From positions 248,001 through 312,000 of the forward strand of contig CAXXJE010000001.1 in assembly GCA_963675055.2 (NCBI GenBank): a stretch of DNA of 64,000 nucleotides, written 5' to 3'. The notes below the pieces were generated by a model. It was not told the origin of the DNA. It searched no databases and saw nothing but the letters and a program-made list of their open reading frames with translations. The DNA comes from PGYT01 sp963675055. GTDB taxonomy: Bacteria > Bacteroidota > Ignavibacteria > Ignavibacteriales > Melioribacteraceae. Made by a program: the position numbers and the translations under genes. Shown here piece after piece: positions 54,096-61,131 of this stretch. Numbering within the stretch: the first letter of the stretch is position 1; each line of letters starts with the position of its first letter.

Positions 54096-54179
54096 ATAAT
54101 TTATTATTACTTTTCTCCCCCGATCCGTTAACTAACGGACTACATCGAAGGGACATATGTGTACTAACTATCTCATAAA

Positions 54180-54200
54180 CTTCGTTATATCGAATCTGTC
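54180..54200. repeat. Second copy of interspersed repeat segment
   Basis: CTTCGTTATATCGAATCTGTC matches 47254-47274 at 19 of 21 positions. It lies in the 251-bp gap (54096-54346) that otherwise holds no gene. No complete inverted partner is seen here, so the copy is degraded or partial. Confidence 0.4.
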
Positions 54201-54346
54201 CCCTACCCCGCAGTGCCGGTTAAACTTACAGACATATAATTTTCCGGATAACTTTATTTAATTGAAACTAACGTTCTAACTATCTTAACCTAACAATCAC
54301 CGTAAGATGAGATGTCTTTAGAGACCGCCTAAGGTCAATTGATGTT

Positions 54347-55033
54347 GTGCGAAACCGGTTCGATACGAAGAAATGCCCGATTGAAATGCCGGGGAATCAT
54401 TTGCAGAGGGAAAGATCCGTTTGGTTGGTGTTGAAGTCCATTTTGGCGGACGCACACAAGGGACTGATAACAGAAATCGAATCCGCAGAGAGCAAGATGA
54501 ACTCTGTTCATGAAGGCAGAACCGAACAGAAGAATAACGCAGAGACAGTACTTGCGGAAAAAGCAGCCAGGATAGCATCTACCGTGAAGGCATACGCGAT
54601 TATTAATAACGATATGAACCTGGCGGAAAACAATGACTGGACTGTGTCGAAACTGCTTAAGATGGCTGACCTTGAAAAACTTAACCGTATTAAAAGCATA
54701 AGAGACGATGCAAAGGCAAACGAAGCGGGACTGGCTGATTACGGAATAACAGCCGAAGACCTGACCGACCTCGATTCTTTCCTTACTACTTATGAATCAT
54801 TCTTTACGGAGAAGGGAATTGCTTTCGGTGAACGATCCGCTACGAGGAAGGAAATGACCGAACTGTTCGAGAAGATCAATAATATCCTGCGCAACAGGAT
54901 AGATCTTATTATGGAAATATTCGCTGCTGAAGAAACCGATTTTTACAACCGGTATCAGCATGCGAAAACTCCGGTAGATTACGGCGCCAGGCATGAGCCC
55001 GAACCGGAAACTACCACTGCGGAAGAAGGTTAA
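54347..55033 (+). CDS. Conserved hypothetical helical protein
   Basis: A 228-residue mostly helical protein. The core segments (KAYAIINNDMNLAENNDWTVSKLL, LEKLNRIKSIRDDAKANEAGLADYGITAEDLTDLDSF and TELFEKINNILRNRIDLIMEIF) match a widespread uncharacterised Bacteroidota family that lacks a known role. The start is uncertain: GTG 54347 is used, ATG 54386 is an alternative, and the N-terminal 25 residues look poorly conserved. The C-terminal tail is acidic (EPEPETTTAEEG). It sits at the edge of the integron, between a hairpin and the D-amino-acid operon. Confidence 0.65.
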   Translation: MRNRFDTKKCPIEMPGNHLQRERSVWLVLKSILADAHKGLITEIESAESKMNSVHEGRTEQKNNAETVLAEKAARIASTVKAYAIINNDMNLAENNDWTVSKLLKMADLEKLNRIKSIRDDAKANEAGLADYGITAEDLTDLDSFLTTYESFFTEKGIAFGERSATRKEMTELFEKINNILRNRIDLIMEIFAAEETDFYNRYQHAKTPVDYGARHEPEPETTTAEEG

Positions 55034-55055
55034 ATAAAAGTCCCCGGACGGAATA

Positions 55056-55092
55056 GTTTAACGGGCGGCTTCCCGGCTGCCCCCTGTTAAAC
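55056..55092. repeat. Hairpin with integron-core-like ends
   Basis: GTTTAAC (55056-55062) and GTTAAAC (55086-55092) are exact complements and enclose GGGCGGC / GCTGCCC. The ends match the RYYYAAC and GTTRRRY core-site consensus of attC sites, but 37 nt is shorter than any known attC. More likely a terminator of the preceding gene; the region 55093-55331 shows nothing else. Confidence 0.4.
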
Positions 55093-55331
55093 CGGTTATG
55101 TTGATGCATGGGAAAAGGATAGTCATCAGATCATTGAGGCATTTTTAATCCGGTCGGCTTTTTCATAGTCCAACAATTGAATATCTATTGAACTTTAGTT
55201 TTTTTCCCAAATGACCTTAACTGATTTCTACTGACATCACGTTTTACTAACTTCTTATTTCTTACTTCTGCTTATCTCCCACCTCACGTCCTAATAGATT
55301 AAGTTTGTATATAAACTGAATTAAATTTATT

Positions 55332-56297
55332 TTGCAAAACGAAGGGAGCAAATATCTCACGAGGGCAATAGTGGGAATAACATTACAACAGAAAAGAAGC
55401 AAACCCAAGCTGCTTGACCAGGTGAAGTTAAATCTGCGCAGAAACAGATACAGCCGAAAAACCGAAGAAGCTTATATAAAATGGATTCGCGAGTTCATTA
55501 TATATAATAATAAAAAGCACCCGTTGGAAATGGATAAAACCAATATAGAGAAGTATTTAACACACCTTGCGGTTGAAAGAAGAGTCGCAGCATCAACCCA
55601 GAATCAGGCATTATGTGCAATAGTATACCTTTACAAACAGGTACTCGAGAAAGAGTTCGGTTGGCTGGAAGATGTTACCCGTGCAACACGAAGGCCCAAA
55701 CTACCTGTTGTATTCAGTAAGAATGAAGTGAGGTCTGTACTAAAGGAAACAACAGGAGATATTAAACTAATCATTTCGTTATTATACGGAAGTGGATTAC
55801 GATTGAACGAAGCATTATCTCTCCGGGTAAAAGATGTTGATTTCGAATTGAAAAGTCTGACAATACGTGATTCAAAAGGCGAAAAGGACAGAACAACAGT
55901 TCTTTCACAAAGTATAATTCCCAGTATGAAATCTAAGATTGACCATGTTAAAAAAGTCCATTCTTCAGATTTACAAAAAGAGCTAGGAAGCACAGTTCTA
56001 CCGGGCGCGCTTCATAAAAAGTACATCAATGCTGTAAAGGAATTCAGCTGGCAATATGTTTTTCCTGCCGACAAATATGTATATAATACTGAATTCAAGC
56101 TTAAATTCAGATATCATTTGCATCCTTCAACAGTTCAAAAAGAAATAAAGAAAGCTATAAAATCTGCCGGGATTAATAAACCAGCTTCTTCGCATACATT
56201 CAGACATAGTTTTGCAACTCATTTATTACAGGATGGTTATGATATAAGGACAATTCAGGAGTTGCTTGGACACAAGTCTTTGCGTACAACTTTATAG
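55332..56297 (+). pseudogene. intI: Integron integrase, N-terminal 320 residues (split by IS)
   Basis: The tyrosine recombinase has the IntI architecture: SAM-like core-binding domain (LLDQVKLNLRRNRYSRKTEEAYIKWIREF), catalytic Arg in GSGLRLNEAL, the IntI-specific extra segment (EFSWQYVFPADKY), HTFRHSFATH and LLGHKS. It stops two codons after LRTT, before the catalytic tyrosine. The missing end (TMIYTHI...) is found at 58708 on the other side of the IS91-like element. The TTG start is the longest; GTG 55371 with GAGG 6 nt upstream fits the family N-terminus better. The fragment alone cannot recombine. Confidence 0.9.
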
Positions 56298-56335
56298 TAT
56301 TTTATCTGTAAATGATTAAAAAAATATCCGGCAAA

Positions 56336-56569
56336 CTAATCAACAGATACATTTGCAGATAAAATATTGTTGGACGTAACCATTACCCTTACTGTATGGG
56401 TATTTCTACCCGTTCTGTAATCGAGTAATTCTCTTCCCATATTTTCATATAATTCTTTTTCGTTAATCGTGACAGTATAATTATCCACGTTATAACTAAC
56501 CTCTTCCAATAATTTTAACATAACAGAGTACTTTTTCTCGGTTTGCCCGTAAATAGTTCTCCCGGTCAT
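56336..56569 (-). CDS. Small hypothetical ORF inside the IS91-like element
   Basis: A 77-residue reading frame downstream of the transposase, beginning MTGRTIYGQTEKKYSVMLKL; no motif or family recognised. Its 3-prime end overlaps one arm of the subterminal inverted repeat. It could be a passenger or an accidental frame; there is no good ribosome site and I cannot show that it is expressed. Confidence 0.3.
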   Translation of the reverse strand: MTGRTIYGQTEKKYSVMLKLLEEVSYNVDNYTVTINEKELYENMGRELLDYRTGRNTHTVRVMVTSNNILSANVSVD

Positions 56570-56617
56570 TTAACCGCTGCGAAAAATAAAATACATATCA
56601 TAGCGCAAGTCTAAGAT

Positions 56618-57769
56618 TTATCCGGATGCTTCGTAATATTCAATGCTCTTTGCAATCATATTTCCTTCTTTACATTCCGGGCAAAGCCATCTTTCAACTA
56701 CGTTTGTTTCTCTTTCTTCTGCTTTTCTGTTTTTCTTCGTATTCAGCAGTTCAAGGCATCTTTCAAGAGCAGCTTTCTTCTTCCTGCTGCTTAATATGCC
56801 GTAGTACCTTATCTTAAAAAATCCGCAGGGGAGTATATGAAGCATAAATCTTCTTATAAACTCTACTGCCGGAAGACTCATTTCTTTAATCCTGCCGTCC
56901 CGGTAATCTTTGTACTCAAAAATTACATTGCCTTCTTCAATACTTCTTATACGGCTGTTCGATATGGCAACTCTATGAGTATACCTTCCTAAATATTCTA
57001 TTACGTGTTTCGGTCCTCCGAACGGTCTTTTACAATAAGTTATCCATTTCTTGTTATACAATGTATTCAACAGCCTGTAAAATACTTCCACAGAACCTAA
57101 TTCCTTTATTCTCCCGGTAAATTTAAGTTTATCATTCTTATATGCTTTCTTCAGGTAGTATAAAAACTTCTTCTTAAACAAATCCGATATCACGTTTACA
57201 TGTATAAAGAACTTATTAAACTTAACTTTCTTCGAGTACTTCCATTTTTTCCCATTCGTTGTAAGTCCGCCCCCGGGTACTATACAATGCAGGTGTGGAT
57301 GATGAGCTAATGTCTGACCCCAACTATGAAGTACTGCTATTATTCCTATTTCCGCACCGAGACGGTCAGGATCTCCGCCTAATTTTAGCAAGGTTTCACT
57401 TGCAGCTTTGAACAGTATTCCGTATAACTGTCGTTTATTGACTAAGACTATCGGATTTAATATTTCCGGTATTGTAAAGACTATATGGTAATATGTTACC
57501 GGAAGCAGTTCGCTTTCTCTTGCCTTTACCCATAACTCCCTTGCCCTGTATTGACATTTAGGGCAATGCCTGTTCCTGCATGAGTTGTATGCTATTGTGC
57601 TGTAACCGCACTTAATGCAACATTCATTATGCCTCCCGAGTGCCGATGTTCTGCAGTTTACTATAAGATTCATTATTGAAGTTTGTTCGGCAGGGATTCG
57701 GTAAACCTTTCTATACTCACTTCCGTATGACTTGAATATTCGGGATATTTCTAATCCGTCAGACTTCAT
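56618..57769 (-). CDS. IS91-family HUH transposase
   Basis: A 383-residue rolling-circle transposase. N-terminal zinc-binding domain (CCIKCGYSTIAYNSCRNRHCPKC, about 47-70), then the HUH motif in LAHHPHLHCIVPGGGL, the catalytic-tyrosine region HVIEYLGRYTHRVAISNSRI, and a C-terminal CPEC zinc knuckle. It nicks single strands at the IS ends and moves by rolling-circle replication. It overlaps the upstream recombinase gene by 11 nt; expression is coupled. Complete, so the element may still be active. Confidence 0.93.
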   Translation of the reverse strand: MKSDGLEISRIFKSYGSEYRKVYRIPAEQTSIMNLIVNCRTSALGRHNECCIKCGYSTIAYNSCRNRHCPKCQYRARELWVKARESELLPVTYYHIVFTIPEILNPIVLVNKRQLYGILFKAASETLLKLGGDPDRLGAEIGIIAVLHSWGQTLAHHPHLHCIVPGGGLTTNGKKWKYSKKVKFNKFFIHVNVISDLFKKKFLYYLKKAYKNDKLKFTGRIKELGSVEVFYRLLNTLYNKKWITYCKRPFGGPKHVIEYLGRYTHRVAISNSRIRSIEEGNVIFEYKDYRDGRIKEMSLPAVEFIRRFMLHILPCGFFKIRYYGILSSRKKKAALERCLELLNTKKNRKAEERETNVVERWLCPECKEGNMIAKSIEYYEASG

Positions 57770-58604
57770 ATGGCGCCTCTATTATTCTGTCCAACGGGTT
57801 TATGATCTTTCTTTTCGCGGTATTCTGAATGTGAAGATAGATTTTCGTGGAGTGTATACTACTGTGACCCAGGAGTTCCTGTATAGTTAATATATCACAG
57901 CCGTTCTCAAGTAAATGGGTGGCAAAGCTGTGACGGAGTGTGTGTACCGTTGCATCTTTTCTGATACCGGCTTTTTTTTTTGCTTTCACAAATAACTTTT
58001 GTATGGTCGTATTACTTAGCTTTTTGCCTTCTCTACCCGGAAACAGCCAATCCGACGGTTTGTATTTCTTGTAATACTCCCGTAGCTTGCTAAGCATTAT
58101 CTCTGAAAGCAATGTGTACCTGTCTTTTTTCCCTTTCGCTTGTACAACACGTATTTCCATTCTATTGCCGTCGATGTCTTTCAACTTCAGGTTCAGAGCT
58201 TCGGAAAGTCTTAATCCACCCGAGTAAACTATCATCAGTACTGCTTTGTATTTCGGATTATTTACCTGCTGCAATATATTCCTTACTTCCTGAGGGGATA
58301 GAACTACCGGTAGTTTCTTATTTGACTTCGGTCGAAGTATTTTATCCAACTCCCATGTTCTTTCAAGACATACAGTATAGAAGAACTTTATTGCACTGTA
58401 TGCCTGTGTCATTGCCGAACGGCTCACATTCTGCTCATAGAGGTAATGGAGATATTTCTCTATTTCTTCTTTCCCTAGTCTATCCGGTGACTTCCCGTAG
58501 TATGCTACATACTTCTTCATATGATAAAGGTACAATTGAATTGTCCTTGTACTGTAGTTTTTTAACTCCATTCTTCGCAGCATTTTTTCTCTTAATTCTC
58601 CCAT
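57759..58604 (-). CDS. Tyrosine recombinase of the IS91-like element
   Basis: A 281-residue phage-integrase-type recombinase with the whole catalytic set: Arg in SGGLRLSEAL, Lys in AKGKKDR, HTLRHSFATH, LLGHSS and Tyr in TKIYLHI. It is distinct from the integron integrase (no IntI-specific insertion). Some IS91 relatives carry such an accessory recombinase upstream of the transposase; its role in transposition or dimer resolution is unclear. The start ATG is preceded by AGGAG. The two genes overlap by 11 nt. Confidence 0.93.
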   Translation of the reverse strand: MGELREKMLRRMELKNYSTRTIQLYLYHMKKYVAYYGKSPDRLGKEEIEKYLHYLYEQNVSRSAMTQAYSAIKFFYTVCLERTWELDKILRPKSNKKLPVVLSPQEVRNILQQVNNPKYKAVLMIVYSGGLRLSEALNLKLKDIDGNRMEIRVVQAKGKKDRYTLLSEIMLSKLREYYKKYKPSDWLFPGREGKKLSNTTIQKLFVKAKKKAGIRKDATVHTLRHSFATHLLENGCDILTIQELLGHSSIHSTKIYLHIQNTAKRKIINPLDRIIEAPYEV

Positions 58605-58707
58605 GGCGTTTACTCCTTTTATTTTTGATAGCGCGGGAGAATATTAAAAAATACTCTATCATTATGTCAAAGAACTTTTTACTGCCGCTTTACGGTTTCG
58701 TTCAACT

Positions 58708-58767
58708 ATGATTTATACTCATATAATTGAAAACCTGCATGGTGTTAGAAGTCCGTTGGACACATAG
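58708..58767 (+). pseudogene. intI: Integron integrase, C-terminal 19 codons with catalytic tyrosine
   Basis: ATGATTTATACTCAT... reads MIYTHIIENLHGVRSPLDT then TAG, the standard IntI C-terminus (T-M-I-Y-T-H-V-x..). It is in frame with the N-terminal fragment ending at 56291 once the IS is removed: ...LRTT|MIYTHI. Joined length would be 339 residues, normal for IntI. This proves the element interrupted a previously complete integrase. Confidence 0.9.
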
Positions 58768-58769
58768 TT

Positions 58770-58797
58770 GTTAGATGGAAAATATTTCCACCTAAAC
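58770..58797. repeat. Hairpin repeat A next to intI
   Basis: 28 nt from GTTAGATGG to CCTAAAC, folding with GGAAA/TTTCC in the middle and GTTAG/CTAAAC outside. It matches repeat B at 23 of 28 positions; position 7/21 changes together (T-A here, C-G in B), supporting selection on pairing. Confidence 0.7.
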
Positions 58798-58890
58798 GCA
58801 GATAACAATGCTGTTTATTAAGAAAGATTGTTTTGTTTTTTTGTTTTATTTATAAATAAACGTTCGGCATAACAGCATTTCTCAAATTTT

Positions 58891-58918
58891 GTTAGGCGGA
58901 AGATATTTCCGACTAAAC
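58891..58918. repeat. Hairpin repeat B in attI-like region
   Basis: 28 nt from GTTAGGCGG to GACTAAAC, direct copy of repeat A 121 bp downstream, with the same unpaired 6/22 pair and the same bulged A at position 27. May bind integrase or form a folded attI element. Confidence 0.7.
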
Positions 58919-58976
58919 AACATCTGAATATGCCGGATGATTCTATATAAGTATATGTTGTAAAGCTTATTTGAAA

Positions 58977-59516
58977 ATGAGTGATAAAATTAATAATAAA
59001 GTTGAAAAAATAATTTTGGGAGCAATCCTATTATTTTCATTACTTTTTTTGTATCAGATTACGATTGCATCTAACATTAGTTTTAGCAATGGAATCATTG
59101 ATAGATTATTACATTTTTGTGAAGTTCCGGTATTCATATTTGTTGTAATTCTTGTACTAGTATACTTTTTTAACAAATTGAAAAGATTGGGACAAAGAAT
59201 TGCTATCGGATTAATTTCTCTTCCGGTTGTTTTTATTTTTATAGTTACAATTCTTTTTTCATCTGGAATTGTTTTTGCCTCGGATGAAGCAATGATTCGC
59301 TATTACTTTTTTGAAAAAGGTGATTATAGTTATTATGTAATAAGTGAAAGATTTTATGCATTTGAAGGAAGTTCTGAGTTAAAGATATATAAAGAAAAAC
59401 CAATATTATTATTTTTACAAGCGAGGTATAATGTTAGCGAGGATGAATTATCATATTACAACATCAACGTTGACACAGTTTATCAACATTATTATGATAT
59501 ATCAATTTATAGGTAA
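58977..59516 (+). CDS. Cassette 1: three-helix membrane protein
   Basis: A 179-residue protein from ATG 58977 (a TTG two codons earlier is possible), 19 bp inside the cassette. Three hydrophobic helices: IILGAILLFSLLFLYQI, VPVFIFVVILVLVYFF and IAIGLISLPVVFIFIVTILF, followed by a soluble tail rich in tyrosine (YYFFEKGDYSYYVISERFYAFEG). Visibly more AT-rich than the chromosomal genes to the left, consistent with foreign origin. No family recognised. The attC site begins 15 bp after the stop codon. Confidence 0.7.
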   Translation: MSDKINNKVEKIILGAILLFSLLFLYQITIASNISFSNGIIDRLLHFCEVPVFIFVVILVLVYFFNKLKRLGQRIAIGLISLPVVFIFIVTILFSSGIVFASDEAMIRYYFFEKGDYSYYVISERFYAFEGSSELKIYKEKPILLFLQARYNVSEDELSYYNINVDTVYQHYYDISIYR

Positions 59517-59530
59517 ATCAGATAAACGCT

Positions 59531-59718
59531 TTATAACAAGCCGCTCAACACGGACAGCGTTTTCAATGCTGCATTTGTGCAATTATAAAGTTTTGTTTAC
59601 AAAATTAAGTTGCTCTTTAAGGTAGGTTGTTCTAAGAAACATTTTTATAAATAAAAAGTTGTTGCTTCTATTCGGCATTGTTGTTCTGGGCTGCCGGTTA
59701 GCGGCAACGCCGTTAGGC
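59531..59718 (+). other. attC site of cassette 1 (188 bp)
   Basis: Left core TTATAAC (59531-59537) and right core GTTAGGC (59712-59718). Arms pair as an imperfect stem: GCCGCTCAACACGGACAGC near 59540 with the complement of GCTGCCGGTTAGCGGC (59690-59705), leaving unpaired bases on one side as attC hairpins do; inner arms CAATGCTGCATT and ATTCGGCATTG also pair. The next cassette begins at TTAGGC (59713). Confidence 0.85.
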
Positions 59719-59737
59719 AACATAATTTGAGTAGCGT

Positions 59738-60670
59738 ATGAGAATAATAAAAGTAAATATTTTCTTCCTCTTGGCATTATTTTCGAATATAACCTTTAAT
59801 CAAGGGTTATTTACTGTGGTTACAGATAAACCAGAATATTCTTATGGTGAAAAAATTATTGTTGAAATGACATTCTTGAATGATTCAGACACTACTTTTA
59901 GCTTTTGGACTGACCCATATTGTATTACGGAATTATCTTTTGTGGATAAACAACTTGATTTAATTTGTTCAACTGCTGATGGTGATTACCATTTCCCGGT
60001 AGGAAAATCACAGACCTGGTATTGGATAATTGATCCAAAGATACAAGGAATTCCAATTGAAAACGGTGAACAAAAAGTAATTGGATCATTTTTACATTTA
60101 TTGCAAGATACTGTTTCATTCGTCGCACCAAGATATTATGGCGGGCAATTGAATATTACAATAAAAAATGGAATAACTAATGAGGCAATAACATCATTGA
60201 AAGACAGTATTAATGCAACTGTAATACAAGACAATGGTTGTAATAATTATGGCTGTAATCAGATATGGCAAATTGATGGATTTTCAATTGATAGTTTAGT
60301 CACGGCATTAGAAAGTGATTATAGAATAAACATGTTGGAAGCTTGGAGACCAATTATGCTCGATACTACTGTGGTTACCCATGTTACCGACCGAATGAAT
60401 TTGCCGGATAAATTTTTGCTCTATCAAAATTATCCAAATCCTTTTAATCCCAAAACAAAAATAAATTATGATATACCGAGAGGTAATTATGTAAAAATTC
60501 AAGTGTTCGATATTCTTGGCAAAGAAATGGAAATTTTGGAGGAAGGATATAAGGATGCTGGAACTTATGAAATTGAGTTTGATGGTAGTAAATACCCAAG
60601 CGGAGTTTACATATATAGTATAAGTAATGCTGAAAATATTTTAACAAGGAAAATGTTGTTGCTGAAATAG
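59738..60670 (+). CDS. Cassette 2: exported protein with T9SS C-terminal signal
   Basis: A 310-residue protein 25 bp inside cassette 2. A signal peptide (1-25, VNIFFLLALFSNITFNQ) and a C-terminal type IX sorting domain (about 225-310: LLYQNYPNPFNPKTKINYD, IQVFDILGKE, YPSGVYIYSIS, RKMLLLK) mark it as secreted through the PorSS/T9SS. The middle (30-220) has a beta-sandwich pattern (TDKPEYSYGEKIIVEMTFLND, intracellular-protease-inhibitor BsuPI-like). Function unknown. A T9SS signal inside a mobile cassette limits use to hosts with that system. Confidence 0.85.
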   Translation: MRIIKVNIFFLLALFSNITFNQGLFTVVTDKPEYSYGEKIIVEMTFLNDSDTTFSFWTDPYCITELSFVDKQLDLICSTADGDYHFPVGKSQTWYWIIDPKIQGIPIENGEQKVIGSFLHLLQDTVSFVAPRYYGGQLNITIKNGITNEAITSLKDSINATVIQDNGCNNYGCNQIWQIDGFSIDSLVTALESDYRINMLEAWRPIMLDTTVVTHVTDRMNLPDKFLLYQNYPNPFNPKTKINYDIPRGNYVKIQVFDILGKEMEILEEGYKDAGTYEIEFDGSKYPSGVYIYSISNAENILTRKMLLLK

Positions 60671-60672
60671 TT

Positions 60673-60679
60673 GCCTAAC
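60673..60679 (+). other. attC2 left core site (cut from the rest by an IS)
   Basis: GCCTAAC is the exact complement of the cassette 2 entry core GTTAGGC at 59712, as an attC left core should be. The remainder of attC2 lies at 62266-62445, after the IS110-like element. Confidence 0.75.
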
Positions 60680-60699
60680 CTATATTAAAGGTTCAGAGT

Positions 60700-61130
60700 C
60701 AAGTAAAAAATAGAATTCGGCACACATAAAATTAGTGTTAAATGAAAAGATAAATTTCCGATAAAAGTTCTTACACAATTTAGAATGATTTATTTCTTGA
60801 TTTGGGTATTACAGAGAACTGTACCAAACCTATATATTGGTTGTACTGATGATGTTATCAGTATCCAGAAATTAACTTAGTTCCTTAGACTGTTCCATGC
60901 AAGCTGCCGGAAAAGTTAAGAAGTAAATAGCTTCTTACCAGTTAGATAAGGGCTACAGCTAAGGTCAGTCCTGGTAAGTGCAAGAACAAAATAATAAAGG
61001 GACGAGGCTGCAAGACAATCCAGCGGAAATGGTTTAGAGTATCCCGGGTTTCTTACCAGTTAGACGCAGGTCGTTTGGATAATAAAATAATTATCCGGTA
61101 TTAACAGCCTCACCCAATATGTAAATATGA
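60700..61130. ncRNA. Candidate bridge RNA region of the IS1111-type element
   Basis: The 430-nt non-coding region carries TTCTTACCAGTTAGA twice (60932-60946 and 61050-61064). CTTACCAG (60934) pairs with CTGGTAAG (60971-60978) around a 29-nt loop. In IS110-family elements, structured non-coding RNAs with target- and donor-binding loops guide insertion; this region is in the place expected for IS1111 members. No protein-coding frame is apparent. Exact ends and strand are inferred. Confidence 0.4.
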
Positions 61131-61131
61131 T

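Larger units (their letters stand above)
56292..58707. mobile_element. IS91-like element with accessory tyrosine recombinase
   Basis: About 2416 bp inserted in the integrase gene after the ACT codon of LRTT. It carries, on the minus strand, a tyrosine recombinase gene then the IS91-type transposase gene (11-nt overlap), plus a small ORF. Just inside the end downstream of the transposase lies a 17-bp inverted repeat (TATTTTATCTGTAAATG at 56298 and CATTTGCAGATAAAATA at 56350, one mismatch). CAACT stands at both junctions (56287-56291, 58703-58707), so the exact right border is ambiguous by 5 bp. IS91 elements usually make no target duplication. Confidence 0.85.
58768..58957 (+). other. attI-like recombination region
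   Basis: The non-coding region between the integrase stop and the first cassette ends with G|TTGTAA at 58957, whose complement GCTTTACAAC matches the left core of attC1 (GCTTTATAAC) at 9 of 10 positions, as expected for cassette 1 inserted at attI. The region holds two 28-nt hairpin repeats (58770, 58891), each beginning with GTTRRRY. No attC-like long stem is present at the junction. The integrase is co-oriented with the cassettes (reverse type). Confidence 0.6.

Noticed and set aside
58112..58711. 199-codon plus-strand frame across the IS border
   Set aside because: Antisense to the IS tyrosine recombinase; no domain; ends just past the integrase tail in another frame.
58770..58890. Possible 121-bp gene-less cassette between the two GTTRRRY sites
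   Set aside because: No left core complementary to its entry core and no long bulged stem of attC type, so a duplicated attI-like repeat explains it better.
59431..59625. 64-codon frame covering the end of cassette 1 and half of attC1
   Set aside because: It runs through the attC stem, has no ribosome site and no motif.
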